A stretch of 64,000 nt of DNA. Source: Paeniglutamicibacter psychrophenolicus. GTDB taxonomy: Bacteria > Actinomycetota > Actinomycetes > Actinomycetales > Micrococcaceae. Below the pieces are notes generated by a model. That model ran no database searches. It saw nothing but the letters and a program-made list of their open reading frames with translations, and was not told the origin of the DNA. Both the position numbers and the translations under genes were made by a program. The stretch covers positions 1,550,001-1,614,000 of the forward strand of contig NZ_JAGIOE010000001.1 in assembly GCF_017876575.1 (NCBI RefSeq). The letters are read 5' to 3'. Position 1 is the first letter of the stretch. Every line of letters starts with the position of its first letter. This document shows positions 34,208 to 44,137 of this stretch, piece after piece.

Positions 34208-34873
34208 CTAGGGGTGGTTGCGCTGGGCTGCGCGCACTGCATCGACGACGGCCGCCTCGGAATCGGCCAGGTAGCCCAGCAGTTCGATCTCGGCGGACTC
34301 CCGCCGGCCGGCCAACAACAGATCGGCAATGGATCGATCGCGGTCAACCCACTGCGCTTGGAACGCCGCTTCATCGGGCATGACGGCGAAGGCCAGTCGG
34401 AGCTGGGCGGCCATGCCGGCGAAGAATCGGTCCAGTCGGGCAGACCCGGCCAGGGCGACGAGCGCCGAGTGGAAGGCCAAGCTGGCCGTTCCAGCATCGC
34501 GCCACTGCTGCAGGCGCCGATCCTCAATGCTGGCCTGGGCTGCTTCGTCCAATCGCCGCAGCGTGGCGTCGCTTGCTTGACTGCTGGCCCGAACCCCACC
34601 GACCTCAAGGATCCGCCGGGCAGCGTAGATGTCCGAAACATCCGCGGGTGTCAGCACCCGCACCGAGGCGCCGGCATTGACCGTTGAGGCGACCAGCCCG
34701 TCGTTGACGAGCAGGCGCAGTGCCTCCCGGACGCTGTTGCGGGAAACGCCGTGCTCGGGGGCTAGGGCCCGGTCCATTAGGCGTGTGCCCGGGGGCAGTT
34801 CGCCACGCAGTATCTGCAGGCGCAACTTCTCACGAACCCTGCCGGAAGCGCTGGTGTCGTCGTCCTCTATCAT
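34208..34873 (-). CDS. GntR-family regulator, FadR/FCD type
   Basis: 221 residues. The N-terminal winged helix (VREKLRLQILRGELPPGTRL, then HGVSRNSVREALRLL) is followed by a helical FCD effector domain; DIYAARRILEVGGVR marks its start. The start at 34873 is supported by the family N-terminus; no ribosome site precedes it. The perfect operator at 34888-34900 begins 14 bp upstream and would cover its own promoter. It is divergent from the NRAMP-like gene and co-directional with the DUF1989 gene, so it most likely represses all three. Confidence 0.87.
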   Translation of the reverse strand: MIEDDDTSASGRVREKLRLQILRGELPPGTRLMDRALAPEHGVSRNSVREALRLLVNDGLVASTVNAGASVRVLTPADVSDIYAARRILEVGGVRASSQASDATLRRLDEAAQASIEDRRLQQWRDAGTASLAFHSALVALAGSARLDRFFAGMAAQLRLAFAVMPDEAAFQAQWVDRDRSIADLLLAGRRESAEIELLGYLADSEAAVVDAVRAAQRNHP

Positions 34874-34887
34874 GTATCGAAGATAAC

Positions 34888-34900
34888 ATGGTTCAACCAT
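34888..34900. promoter_or_regulatory. FCD/GntR operator copy 1
   Basis: ATGGTTCAACCAT is a perfect 6-1-6 palindrome and contains the TGGTnnnACCA core typical of FadR-subfamily sites. It lies 14 bp upstream of the regulator's start codon, consistent with autorepression. Confidence 0.78.
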
Positions 34901-34994
34901 TCCAACGGCATGAAAATGATTCTTGGACCAATTTTCGCTCCAATAGCGTAGATGGGACGACTCATTTCTGAATTTTGTCGAAATGCTCTTGCCA

Positions 34995-35007
34995 GATGGT
35001 TCAACCA
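34995..35007. promoter_or_regulatory. FCD/GntR operator copy 2
   Basis: The identical 13-bp ATGGTTCAACCAT, 107 bp from copy 1 and 53 bp upstream of the NRAMP-like start codon. The identity of two perfect palindromes in one divergent region is unlikely by chance. Confidence 0.78.
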
Positions 35008-35060
35008 TCCATAGTGTGGGGCATCACAAGATTATTGCCGCCATTGTTGAGGAGAACATC

Positions 35061-36356
35061 ATGAAGGAAGCGCAGCCAGGAGCACCGGAGGCCTCCGGGA
35101 CACTCAGGGTCAGGCCCGCCCTGCAGCAGGGCCGTGGCAAGCGGCATTCACGCTTCGGTCCCGGCCTGATCATTGCCGCTTCCTTCATTGGACCTGGGAC
35201 AATCACGACGTCGATCGTCACCGGGGCCTCGTATGGGTTCACACTGGCCTGGGCCGTGGTTTTTTCGATCATCGCGACCATCGTGTTGCAGGAGATGAGC
35301 GGGCGACTGGGAATCGCCACGCGGTTGAGTTTGGGTGAGGCCCTGCGTACGGTGTTTGCCTCGAAGCTGGCGCGCGGGATCATGGTGGTGCTGGTCGTGG
35401 CCGCCATCGGCATCGGTGGGGCCAGCTACGCGGGCGGGGACACCACGGGAACGGCCCTGGCGCTCAACACCGTCACAGGGCTGGACATGCGCATACTGGT
35501 CGTGGTCCTGCTCGTGTTCATCGGGACGCTGCTGTGGACCGGGAGCTATAAGGCCATCGAGGTCGTGCTGACAATCATGGTGGTCATCTTGGGCGGCATC
35601 TTCTTGCTCACTGCCATCGCGGTGCGTCCTCCCGTTGGAGAGATGCTCGCCGGAATGTTGATTCCTACCGTGCCATCAGGGGCCATGCTCACGACCATCG
35701 CCCTGATTGGCACGACAGTGGTTCCCTATAACTTGTTTTTGCAGTCGAGTTTGGTCCAGGAAAAGTGGGGCAGGGAGCTGGATCCACGCGCTTCGATCCG
35801 GGAATCCCGGGTGGATACCGCGGTGTCCATCTCGGTTGGCGGCCTGATCACCCTCGCAGTCATGGCCACAGCCATGGGGGCAATGTACCTGAACGGGTTG
35901 GCAGCCGAGACCGGCGAGGACCTCACGCGCGCGCTGGAACCCCTGCTCGGCGACGCCTCGCCATGGGTCTTTGCCACCGGTCTATTCGCGGCCGGCTTCA
36001 CTTCCGCCGTGGCCGGACCGCTGGGCGCCGCCTACGCGATCAGCGGCACGCTGGGACGCAGCACCGACCTCAGGAGCACGCCGGCACGCGCCGTGTGGAT
36101 CGGCATCCTGATCGTTGGCGGACTGATTGCGGTCACGGGCACTAATCCCGTACAGATGATCATCATCGCACAGGCAGCCAACGGCCTGCTGCTCCCGATC
36201 ATCGCGATCTTCCTAATGGTAGTGATGAACAACAAACAACTGATGGGAGCCTACCGCAACGGCCCGCTGGCCAACGTCTTTGGCTGGATCATTTGCCTCG
36301 TTGTCACTGGTCTGGCGGGCTACCAGCTTGGCGATCTGGGCGGACTGTGGGGGTAG
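35061..36356 (+). CDS. NRAMP-related transporter lacking the metal-binding motifs
   Basis: 431 residues, about 11 hydrophobic helices with NRAMP-fold spacing (GPGLIIAASFIGPGTITTS in helix 1). The metal-site motifs are changed: DPGN reads GPGT (residues about 46-49) and the MPHN of helix 6 reads VPYN (221-224). Transition-metal transport is therefore doubtful. Related proteins such as Bacillus YcsG sit in organic-acid or oxoproline clusters, and here the module contains DUF1989. A nitrogenous organic substrate is the better guess. The start at 35061 has GAGGAGA 7 bp upstream; a longer frame would run through the operator. Confidence 0.82.
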   Translation: MKEAQPGAPEASGTLRVRPALQQGRGKRHSRFGPGLIIAASFIGPGTITTSIVTGASYGFTLAWAVVFSIIATIVLQEMSGRLGIATRLSLGEALRTVFASKLARGIMVVLVVAAIGIGGASYAGGDTTGTALALNTVTGLDMRILVVVLLVFIGTLLWTGSYKAIEVVLTIMVVILGGIFLLTAIAVRPPVGEMLAGMLIPTVPSGAMLTTIALIGTTVVPYNLFLQSSLVQEKWGRELDPRASIRESRVDTAVSISVGGLITLAVMATAMGAMYLNGLAAETGEDLTRALEPLLGDASPWVFATGLFAAGFTSAVAGPLGAAYAISGTLGRSTDLRSTPARAVWIGILIVGGLIAVTGTNPVQMIIIAQAANGLLLPIIAIFLMVVMNNKQLMGAYRNGPLANVFGWIICLVVTGLAGYQLGDLGGLWG

Positions 36357-36694
36357 ACCGCAGTTTTCCACCAGTTCGATCGGGGCTCGAGGGTTCCCGA
36401 TTCCCCTTCGATCAAGGATCATGAGGGCATACTTGGATCCTGTCGATCGTGGCGAAGCGTCAAATAGAGCATCACGGGTAGGGGCGCGCCGTTTGGGTGC
36501 ACCCCTACTTTGTGGTGGTGCCGCGGTCTCCACCGTGAACTCCAACCCCGAAGGCTGGGGTAAACGAGCAATGCTGCTCCTTTGCTACCCAAATACCGGC
36601 TACAAACCGGGCCGAATACTGTTCAACGGCTGCACACTTCGGGCGAAAAATCGCACAGACGTCGGATATTCGACTTTTTCACAAGCCACCCCTG
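36357..36694. other. 338-bp gap with no recognised element
   Basis: No credible reading frame or RNA motif was found between the NRAMP-like gene and the convergent LLM oxidoreductase gene. Small inverted repeats such as CCGG.TACAAA.CCGG near 36596 are unremarkable. It may contain decayed sequence. Confidence 0.4.
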
Positions 36695-37690
<996 letters not shown>

Positions 37691-37777
37691 ATAGGCGGCA
37701 ACCAGCGCCCGCCCGCATTCATTCCCCGGCATCGGGCACGCCACACCGCGACCGGGTCCGGGCGTAGGCTTTGGGGC

Positions 37778-38440
37778 ATGAGGCGGATTCCGTTGATGAT
37801 GGCGCCCGGACTGCTGGCCTGTTTCCTGGGCGCCTGCACCACCCTTGTGCCCGATCCGCCCGAACCTGCGCCCTCCACCCAGGCGAACGCCCAGCCACTT
37901 CCGCTACCCGGCGATTGCCCGCAGGCCGGCGCGGTCGAACCGGTGAAGGGCATCGCGGCGGGGACCGATGCCCAGATTGCCGCGGACCTGTTGGCTGCGG
38001 TGGGGCGGTGGACCAACGCCGGAACGGCAATGGTCACCAATGAACCGGCCTGGATCGGCCCCGGGGTGCGCGGGCATTGCCTGGCGGACCTGGCCGAGGC
38101 ACTCGGGCGGATCTACGGACCGGTGCTGTTTGCCGGGAACGCGGACGAGACGCTGGCGAGTTTTCGGTCCGAGGTTGTGCAGGAGAACCTGGCGAACCTG
38201 AAAACCGCGCAGGAGCAGGGCCGGGCCACCGATGCCAAGCGGGAACTGGTGCTGATCCAGCAGTCGTCGCAATCGGAGTCCGGGACATTCTTGAATCTCG
38301 TCGTGCGCCGGTTCGAGAGCGGGTCGATCCAGCCGGCAGGCATGGAGACATGGTTCGTCATCGTGGGGCCGCCGGAATCGCAAAACCTAGTGTTCCACCT
38401 GGAGAGAAAGGCGAGCCCGCACGGATCGTTCAGTTGGTGA
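37778..38440 (+). CDS. Putative lipoprotein of unknown function
   Basis: 220 residues. A short signal peptide ends in the lipobox LGAC with the modified cysteine near residue 20, then a proline-rich linker ([11 protein letters not shown]) and a globular domain of about 170 residues with no recognised family. GGGG precedes the ATG. It would be anchored on the outer face of the membrane. A bidirectional hairpin closes the gene at 38462-38492. Confidence 0.68.
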   Translation: MRRIPLMMAPGLLACFLGACTTLVPDPPEPAPSTQANAQPLPLPGDCPQAGAVEPVKGIAAGTDAQIAADLLAAVGRWTNAGTAMVTNEPAWIGPGVRGHCLADLAEALGRIYGPVLFAGNADETLASFRSEVVQENLANLKTAQEQGRATDAKRELVLIQQSSQSESGTFLNLVVRRFESGSIQPAGMETWFVIVGPPESQNLVFHLERKASPHGSFSW

Positions 38441-38461
38441 GGCGCAAATCGTTAAACAGCA

Positions 38462-38492
38462 AGGGCGCCACTCCCGTAAGGAGTGACGCCCT
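38462..38492. terminator. Hairpin between lipoprotein gene and cold-shock gene
   Basis: AGGGCG.CACTCC, loop CGTAA, GGAGTG.CGCCCT with one mismatch. It lies between two convergent genes (stops at 38440 and 38532) and can serve both, though T-runs are weak. Confidence 0.7.
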
Positions 38493-38531
38493 CGCCTAGT
38501 CAGCTAAAAGCCGCAGGTGATGATCCGGAGC

Positions 38532-38735
38532 TTAGACAGCGCGGATATCGGTGGCCTGCAGGCCCTTCTGGCCCTGGGTAACTTCGAACTCTACGCGCTG
38601 GCCCTCTTCGAGCGAGCGGAAGCCGTTCGACTGAATGGCGGAGTAGTGTGCAAAGACATCATCCGAGTTGTCGTCCGGAGCGATGAAGCCGAAGCCCTTT
38701 TCGGCGTTGAACCACTTAACGGTACCTGTTGCCAT
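38532..38735 (-). CDS. cspA: Cold-shock protein, CspA family
   Basis: 67 residues, a complete cold-shock OB fold. The start is [16 protein letters not shown] (RNP1 is KGFGFI) with RNP2 as VFAHYSAI. It binds single-stranded RNA or DNA and eases translation at low temperature or in growth transitions. The start is fixed by the family N-terminus. The roughly 240 bp upstream to the next gene is gene-free, compatible with the long regulatory leader usual for csp genes. Confidence 0.95.
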   Translation of the reverse strand: MATGTVKWFNAEKGFGFIAPDDNSDDVFAHYSAIQSNGFRSLEEGQRVEFEVTQGQKGLQATDIRAV

Positions 38736-38980
38736 GATGGGTGTGTCCTTTCGAGACTGTCCTGAAATGGGACGTAGGGGAGCGAACTCCACTGTGGAAT
38801 TCACTTGCAGCTACGTGATTCAACGCGGTTCAGAAAGGTACTCGCCCCGGCAACGGGGTATTTGCACTGCTTTACTGCGAGAAAAACTAGAACTACAAGC
38901 TCAACGGTACGCTACTTAGCGCCGAGTTACTACCATCGGGGTACTTTCGAGACAAAATTAGCCCGAAAAACCCCGTTTGT

Positions 38981-39772
38981 TTACCTCTTGGTGGACTGGT
39001 GATACCGGTTGACAACGATATCCACCAGCTCCTTCGGAGGACGTTGCGTGGAATCCAAAAGGGGAGCGCTCAGCACGTCGGGGGCGCATTTGGCCGCCAT
39101 TTGGGCGAAGTGTCCCGGTGCCAGCAGGTAGCTGGCCACCACCGTGCGCCGCCCCGGATTGTGTGATCGGGCATAGGCGAGCGCATCTTCCAGGCGAGGT
39201 TCCTCCGCTGAGATGTAGGCAACAGTCACCGGCACCTGCAAGCTGCCCGCAAGCAGCTGTGCCATGGTGCGGCAGTCGTTGACCCCCACCGGATCCGTGG
39301 TTCCGGCGCAGGCCATGATCACCGCCTCCCCGGGAACCCAGCCCGCCTGCAGTAGCCTCCGGTGCATCACCGCCGCAAGGGAAGCATCGGGGCCCAATGG
39401 GGCGGCCACGGTGGTGCCCGCGCGCAGGGCAGCGGCGGCGCCCAGATCTTTTGAGGCATGGGTTCCGGCAGATAGCAGGAGGGGAATCAGGGTGGCCCGA
39501 TTCCCGGGGTTCATGGTGGGTGACGCCATCAGGTCTTCCACGCGTGGCCGCTGCACGTCAACAAAAGCGCCGTGCACCGTGATGCCGTCAAGCGCCCTGG
39601 CCACCTCCTCAACCAGGGAGAGCACGGCTGCGCTCCCGGAGGGACTATCCGTCCCGTGCGACACCGCCACCAGATCCGGGTAGGGATCGGCTTCCATCCA
39701 GCCGAGCCATGCCGAATGTTCAAGGCGTGGTGCCAATTGCGTGCTGTTGCGTGGTGCGGCGTCGATGCTCAT
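38981..39772 (-). CDS. CbiX/SirB-like sirohydrochlorin chelatase
   Basis: 263 residues with a duplicated chelatase half-domain. The first half opens with DLVAVSHGTDSPSG (metal-binding histidine) and LIPLLLSAGTH (second histidine). The second half has VIMACAGTTDPVG and VVASYLLAPGHFA. Its expected job is iron insertion into sirohydrochlorin to make siroheme for nitrite reductase. It overlaps nirD by 4 bp and follows it, so chelatase and NirD share a transcript while the methyltransferase is across the divergent promoter with nirB. Confidence 0.82.
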   Translation of the reverse strand: MSIDAAPRNSTQLAPRLEHSAWLGWMEADPYPDLVAVSHGTDSPSGSAAVLSLVEEVARALDGITVHGAFVDVQRPRVEDLMASPTMNPGNRATLIPLLLSAGTHASKDLGAAAALRAGTTVAAPLGPDASLAAVMHRRLLQAGWVPGEAVIMACAGTTDPVGVNDCRTMAQLLAGSLQVPVTVAYISAEEPRLEDALAYARSHNPGRRTVVASYLLAPGHFAQMAAKCAPDVLSAPLLDSTQRPPKELVDIVVNRYHQSTKR

Positions 39773-40146
39773 TGCCCGGCCTCCATCCAGAGCGTGTCAT
39801 CCAGGCGGTGCACGGCGAAGACCGGCAGTGGAGCAGTGGCCGCGCTGAGGCATGCGCCGGTGTCCAACCGGTACACCTCCTTGTGCAGCGGGCAGGCAAT
39901 GGTGGGAACCCGGGACCCGTCGATGGTCCTGTCTCCGAGAATGCCGCGTGCCATGACCTTGGCGCCGGAACCCGGGCAGTGGTGTGAGGTGGCGAAGTAC
40001 TCATCGGACTCGGTGCGGTACATGGCGACCTGAGTGCCGTCGACCCATGCGGCTTCACCCCACCCCGGTTCGAGGTCTCCGGCGTTGCACACGGCCACCA
40101 TGGGCGTGGTGCCCTCGAGCGTGGTTTCTTGAACTGATGCACTCAT
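39769..40146 (-). CDS. nirD: Nitrite reductase small subunit NirD
   Basis: 125-residue Rieske-like subunit of the assimilatory NADH nitrite reductase. It carries the NirD pattern VAVCNAGDLEPGWGEAAWVDGTQVA in part, then TSHHCPGSGAKVMARGILGD and CPLHKEVYRLDTG. Only one cysteine/histidine pair of a Rieske site is left, as in other NirD proteins that bind no cluster. The start at 40146 has AAAGGAC 6 bp upstream; an upstream ATG would bury that site in coding sequence. Unusually, it is not behind nirB but divergent from it. Confidence 0.88.
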   Translation of the reverse strand: MSASVQETTLEGTTPMVAVCNAGDLEPGWGEAAWVDGTQVAMYRTESDEYFATSHHCPGSGAKVMARGILGDRTIDGSRVPTIACPLHKEVYRLDTGACLSAATAPLPVFAVHRLDDTLWMEAGQ

Positions 40147-40484
40147 CGCTTGTCCTTTCATCGGGGTGTTTATTCGATGAATCGAGCTTGGCAGGGGCTT
40201 GTTACAGCGGTGCGGGTCGGATATTGCCGGTGGGTAAATCCCGGCTCACGAGTGGGGGCCGGGCCCGTGAACACCGTGCGAGCGGTGCAACCACTTCCGG
40301 CACGCCCAACTTTCGGTCCTTCTATTTCGAACGTGTTTCCCGATTCTCACGAGTTGGTATGCGTGGGGGATAGAGAGTTGTCCTGAATGAAACAAAGAGG
40401 AAATTGGTAGGCAAAGCGCGTTTCCTAGGCTGAAGGCAATCAAGCACGCGTCACAAGCGCAAGAGTGAAAGTCGGGTAACAGGC
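40147..40484. other. nirD-nirB divergent control region
   Basis: 338 bp with no credible gene. It contains GTGAG-AATCGG-GAAAC (minus strand, 40335-40350), one base from the GlnR a/b-box form GTnAC-n6-GAAAC, and a second GAAAC at 40389. No convincing -10/-35 pairs could be fixed. Confidence 0.5.
40335..40350 (-). promoter_or_regulatory. Possible GlnR-type box
   Basis: Reads GTGAGAATCGGGAAAC on the minus strand. One mismatch in the a-half against GTnAC-n6-GAAAC. The nitrite-assimilation setting makes nitrogen control plausible, but such short boxes arise by chance. Confidence 0.3.
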
Positions 40485-43118
40485 ATGGGTACAGGAAACG
40501 GCATACGCCGCATCGTAGTCATCGGTGGCGGTCCAGCCGCACATCGCTTCACCGAAGCCATGGCAAAACGTGAACCAAGCAATCTCGAAATCACCGTACT
40601 GACCGAGGAAGCGCACGTTCCCTATGACCGGGTTGCCCTGACCAAGGCGCTGACCAATACCTCGGTGGACCTCACGCTGGGGGATCCGGGACTCTGGGCC
40701 CGTGAAAACGTCACCCTTGAAACCGGTGCCGGCGTGAAAACACTGGACAGCATCAACAAGCACGTGACCACCCACGATGGGCGCAGCTTCGGCTACGACG
40801 AACTGGTCCTGGCCACCGGATCGAATGCGGCAACTCTGCCGATCCCGGGCAACGAGCACACCCACGTGTACCGCACGCTCGAAGATGTCTGGGCGATCAA
40901 CGCCGGCATTCGGAGCCTCGCCGCCCAACTGGGGCGCAAGCCCGTGGTCGCCACCATCGGTGGCGGACTGCTGGGGCTGGAGGCGGCTGCCGGCTCCCAG
41001 TCATTGGGTGCCGAGGCAGTGGTCATCGATGGCGGCAAATGGCTGATGGGCACCCAGCTGGATGAGGGCGCCGGCCAGGCCATGGGCCGACTGATCGCGC
41101 AGACCGGATTCACGGTCCATGGCGGGGTCTTCCCCAAGGAAGTCACCACCGAAACGGTGAACGGCATTGACAAGGTCACCGGCGTGCTGATGGCCGATGA
41201 CAAACACATCGCCGCCGACATGGTCATCGTCTCAATCGGTGTGCGTCCCCGTGATGAGCTGGCCCGGAACCACAACCAGGTCCTTGAAGAAAGCAGCATG
41301 CAGGCGCCGGTCTTTGGCATCGGTCCGCGCGGCGGCATTGAGATCGACGAGCACTGCGCCACCGCTGTGCCCAACGTCTGGGCCATCGGTGAGGTAGCAA
41401 ACTTTGGCGGCATGTGCATCGGACTGGTGGCCCCGGCCAACGCCATGGCCGAGGTGCTCGCGGCCCACCTGCAGGGCGGTGACGCCGAATTCACAGGCTT
41501 CGACACCGCCACCAAGCTCAAGCTCTCCGGGGTTGACGTGGCAAGCTTCGGTGACGGGTTCGCCCGCACCGAGGGAGCGTTGGAGGTCGTCTACGCGGAC
41601 GCGGCCCGCGGCCTGTACCAAAAGATCGTCGTCTCCGCCGACGCCAAGGTCCTGCTTGGCGGCATCTTTGTGGGGGATGCCAGCCCGTACCAGTCCCTGC
41701 GCCCGCTGCTGGGCCGCGAGCTGCCCGCCGAGGCCGGCGCCTACCTCAGCGCACTGGGCGGCGAGGTACCCGACGGGGAACTGCCCGATGACGCGGTGCT
41801 GTGTTCCTGCAACGGCGTGTCCGTCGGATCCATCAAGGACGCCGTGGGTGGCTGCGGGTCCTGCGAGGGCAGCGAACCGGTCAACGACCTGGCCTCGCTG
41901 AAGACCTGCACCCGGGCCGGAACCCAGTGCGGATCCTGTGTCCCGATGCTCAAGAAGCTCATGGAATCGGAGATGACCAAGAACGGCGTCGTCGTTTCCA
42001 CCGCCATGTGCGAGCACTTCGAGCTCTCGCGCTCCGAGCTCTTCGAGGCCGTCCAAGTTGCCGGGCTGCACAGCTACCCGCAGATCATGGAGCGCTTCGG
42101 AAAGGGCAGTGGCTGCGACATCTGCAAGCCGGTGATCGCCTCGGTCCTGGCCTCGCAGACCTCGGGCCACCCGATGGAGGCCGGCCTGGCCGGCGCGCAG
42201 GACACCAACGACCGCGTCATGGCCAACATGCAGAAGGACGGCACCTACTCGGTGGTCCCGCGCATCCCCGGCGGGGAGATCACCCCGGAAAAGCTCGGCG
42301 TGATCGCCGCGGTCGCGGCGAAGTACAAGCTGTACACCAAGCTCACCGGCGGGCTGCGCATCGACATGTTCGGCGCCCGGCTCGAGCAGCTGCCGGAAAT
42401 CTGGAAGGAACTGGTGGACGCCGGCTTCGAGTCCGGGCAGGCCTACGGCAAGTCGCTGCGCAACGTGAAGACCTGCGTCGGGTCCTCCTGGTGCCGCTAC
42501 GGGATGCTGGACTCGGTGGCCATGGGCATCGAAATGGAGCTGCGCTACCGCGGGCTGCGCGCCCCGCACAAGTTCAAGATGGGCGTCTCGGGCTGTGCCC
42601 GCGAATGCGCCGAGGCCCGCGCCAAGGACGTGGGAGTCATCGCCACCGCCGAGGGCTGGAACCTCTACGTGGGCGGCAACGGCGGGGCGAACCCCGCGCA
42701 CGGGCAGTTGCTGGCCGGCGGGATCGACGACGCGACGCTGATCCGCTACATCGATCGGTACCTGATGTACTACATCCGCACCGCGGACAAGCTCCAGCGC
42801 ACCGCGCACTGGATGCAGGACCTGGACGGCGGCATCACCCATGTGCAGCGCGTGGTCGTCGAGGACTCCCTGGGCCTGGGCGCGGAGCTGGAGGCCGCCA
42901 TGGAAACCCACGTGGGCAACTACCAGGACGAATGGGCAGCCACGCTCGCGGACCCGGAAAAGCTGCGCCGCTTCCGCTCCTTCGTCAACGCCCCGGAACA
43001 GGCCGACCCCGACCTGCACTACGTGCCCGAACGCGGGCAGCACCGCCCCGCCGAGCCGGTGCGCCTCGGCGCCACCATCTCCATCGGCGCCCCGACCACG
43101 ACCCTGGAGTCCTCATGA
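40485..43118 (+). CDS. nirB: Assimilatory NADH nitrite reductase large subunit NirB
   Basis: 877 residues, cytoplasmic, reducing nitrite to ammonium with NADH. Domain order: FAD loop VVIGGGPAAHRF near residue 11; NADH loop IGGGLLGLEAA near 160; two BFD-like Fe-S segments, CSCNGVSVG through CGSCV (about 440-490) and a second ending GSGCDICKP (about 505-555). The siroheme/4Fe-4S half has CVGSSWCRYG near 663 and GVSGCARECAE near 700, giving four cluster cysteines. The stop overlaps the next gene by 4 bp, coupling it to siroheme synthesis. Confidence 0.94.
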   Translation: MGTGNGIRRIVVIGGGPAAHRFTEAMAKREPSNLEITVLTEEAHVPYDRVALTKALTNTSVDLTLGDPGLWARENVTLETGAGVKTLDSINKHVTTHDGRSFGYDELVLATGSNAATLPIPGNEHTHVYRTLEDVWAINAGIRSLAAQLGRKPVVATIGGGLLGLEAAAGSQSLGAEAVVIDGGKWLMGTQLDEGAGQAMGRLIAQTGFTVHGGVFPKEVTTETVNGIDKVTGVLMADDKHIAADMVIVSIGVRPRDELARNHNQVLEESSMQAPVFGIGPRGGIEIDEHCATAVPNVWAIGEVANFGGMCIGLVAPANAMAEVLAAHLQGGDAEFTGFDTATKLKLSGVDVASFGDGFARTEGALEVVYADAARGLYQKIVVSADAKVLLGGIFVGDASPYQSLRPLLGRELPAEAGAYLSALGGEVPDGELPDDAVLCSCNGVSVGSIKDAVGGCGSCEGSEPVNDLASLKTCTRAGTQCGSCVPMLKKLMESEMTKNGVVVSTAMCEHFELSRSELFEAVQVAGLHSYPQIMERFGKGSGCDICKPVIASVLASQTSGHPMEAGLAGAQDTNDRVMANMQKDGTYSVVPRIPGGEITPEKLGVIAAVAAKYKLYTKLTGGLRIDMFGARLEQLPEIWKELVDAGFESGQAYGKSLRNVKTCVGSSWCRYGMLDSVAMGIEMELRYRGLRAPHKFKMGVSGCARECAEARAKDVGVIATAEGWNLYVGGNGGANPAHGQLLAGGIDDATLIRYIDRYLMYYIRTADKLQRTAHWMQDLDGGITHVQRVVVEDSLGLGAELEAAMETHVGNYQDEWAATLADPEKLRRFRSFVNAPEQADPDLHYVPERGQHRPAEPVRLGATISIGAPTTTLESS

Positions 43119-44137
43119 ACATCACCGGACTGCAACTGCACGGCCAATTCGTCCTGGTCGCCGGCGCCCGCTGGGCCGCCCGCCACGTGGTGGCACGCTA
43201 CGTGTCCGCCGGAGCGCTGGTGTTGCGGGTGCACCACCCCCACGAGCTGGAGGACCACCGGCAGATGCTGGCCTCGGTCCGGCTGCTGGTGGCCGTCGAT
43301 GACGGCGCCCCGGGCTGGGAGGTGCTTGATGGCCTGGCCAGGCGCGAATCGATCCTGCTTTCACGCGAACCCGCGGCCTCGCGCAACGGCAGCATCACGC
43401 TGCTGGGCGGGGGCCCGGGAAGCAGCGACCTGCTCACGGTGCGCGGCGCCGCCGCGCTGGCGAACGCGGACGTGGTCTTCCACGACCGGCTGGGCCCGGG
43501 GGAAGACCTGGCCGCAATGGCACCCGGAGCGCAGCTGGTCGACGTGGGCAAGGCCCCCGGGAACCACAAGGTGCCCCAGGAACGCATCAACCTGCTGCTC
43601 ATCGCCGAGGCCCGGGCCGGGCGCACCGTGGTGCGGCTCAAGGGCGGGGATCCCTTCGTCTTCGGCCGCGGCTCCGAGGAACGCGACGCCGCGCTGGCCG
43701 CGGGCATCCCGGTCACGGTGGTGCCGGGGATCAGCAGCGCGATCTCGGTGCCCGGCGCCGCCGGGATCCCGGTGACAGCGCGCGGGGTTTCGAAGTCCTT
43801 CACCGTCATCTCGGGCCACGACCCCTTCACCGAGGCGGAGCTGGTGCACCTTGCCGGCATCGGCGGGACGCTGGTGGTGCTCATGGGCGTGGCCACGCTG
43901 CAGCAAAACGTCGCCGGGCTGCTGCGCCGCGGCCTGGCGCCCGACACTCCGGCGGCCATCATCGAACGCGGCTTCGCGGACACCCAGCGCAGCACCCGCG
44001 CCACCCTGGGCACGCTCGCGGAAGCCGCGCGGGCCGCGGGCTGCTCGAACCCGGCGGTCATCGTCATCGGGTCCGTCGCGGCCCTGGGTGTCGGCACCGA
44101 CGACATCGCCGCACTGCTGCCGGCGGCAGCGCGATGA
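43115..44137 (+). CDS. cobA: Uroporphyrinogen-III C-methyltransferase with degenerate N-terminal domain
   Basis: 340 residues. From about residue 95 it is a full SUMT: ITLLGGGPGSSDLLTVRG, VVFHDRL, DVGKAPGNHKVPQ, LVRLKGGDPFVFGRGSEE in part, VVPGISSAISVPGAAGIPVT. It makes precorrin-2 for siroheme. The first 95 residues resemble a shrunken Met8/CysG dehydrogenase: GQFVLVAGARWAARHVVARY sits where GGGxVAxR should be, but the glycine loop is spoiled and the domain is half size. The start overlaps the nirB stop (ATGA) and the end overlaps nnaR. Confidence 0.87.
   Translation: MNITGLQLHGQFVLVAGARWAARHVVARYVSAGALVLRVHHPHELEDHRQMLASVRLLVAVDDGAPGWEVLDGLARRESILLSREPAASRNGSITLLGGGPGSSDLLTVRGAAALANADVVFHDRLGPGEDLAAMAPGAQLVDVGKAPGNHKVPQERINLLLIAEARAGRTVVRLKGGDPFVFGRGSEERDAALAAGIPVTVVPGISSAISVPGAAGIPVTARGVSKSFTVISGHDPFTEAELVHLAGIGGTLVVLMGVATLQQNVAGLLRRGLAPDTPAAIIERGFADTQRSTRATLGTLAEAARAAGCSNPAVIVIGSVAALGVGTDDIAALLPAAAR

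Noticed and set aside
34874-35060. ykkC/guanidine-type riboswitch upstream of the NRAMP-like gene
   Set aside because: The DUF1989 context suggested it, but no conserved riboswitch motif was seen and the region is explained by the two operators.
41801-43114. Long open stretch in the cobA frame before the methyltransferase
   Set aside because: It is a shadow of nirB; the true start at 43115 overlaps the nirB stop and gives the normal N-terminus.
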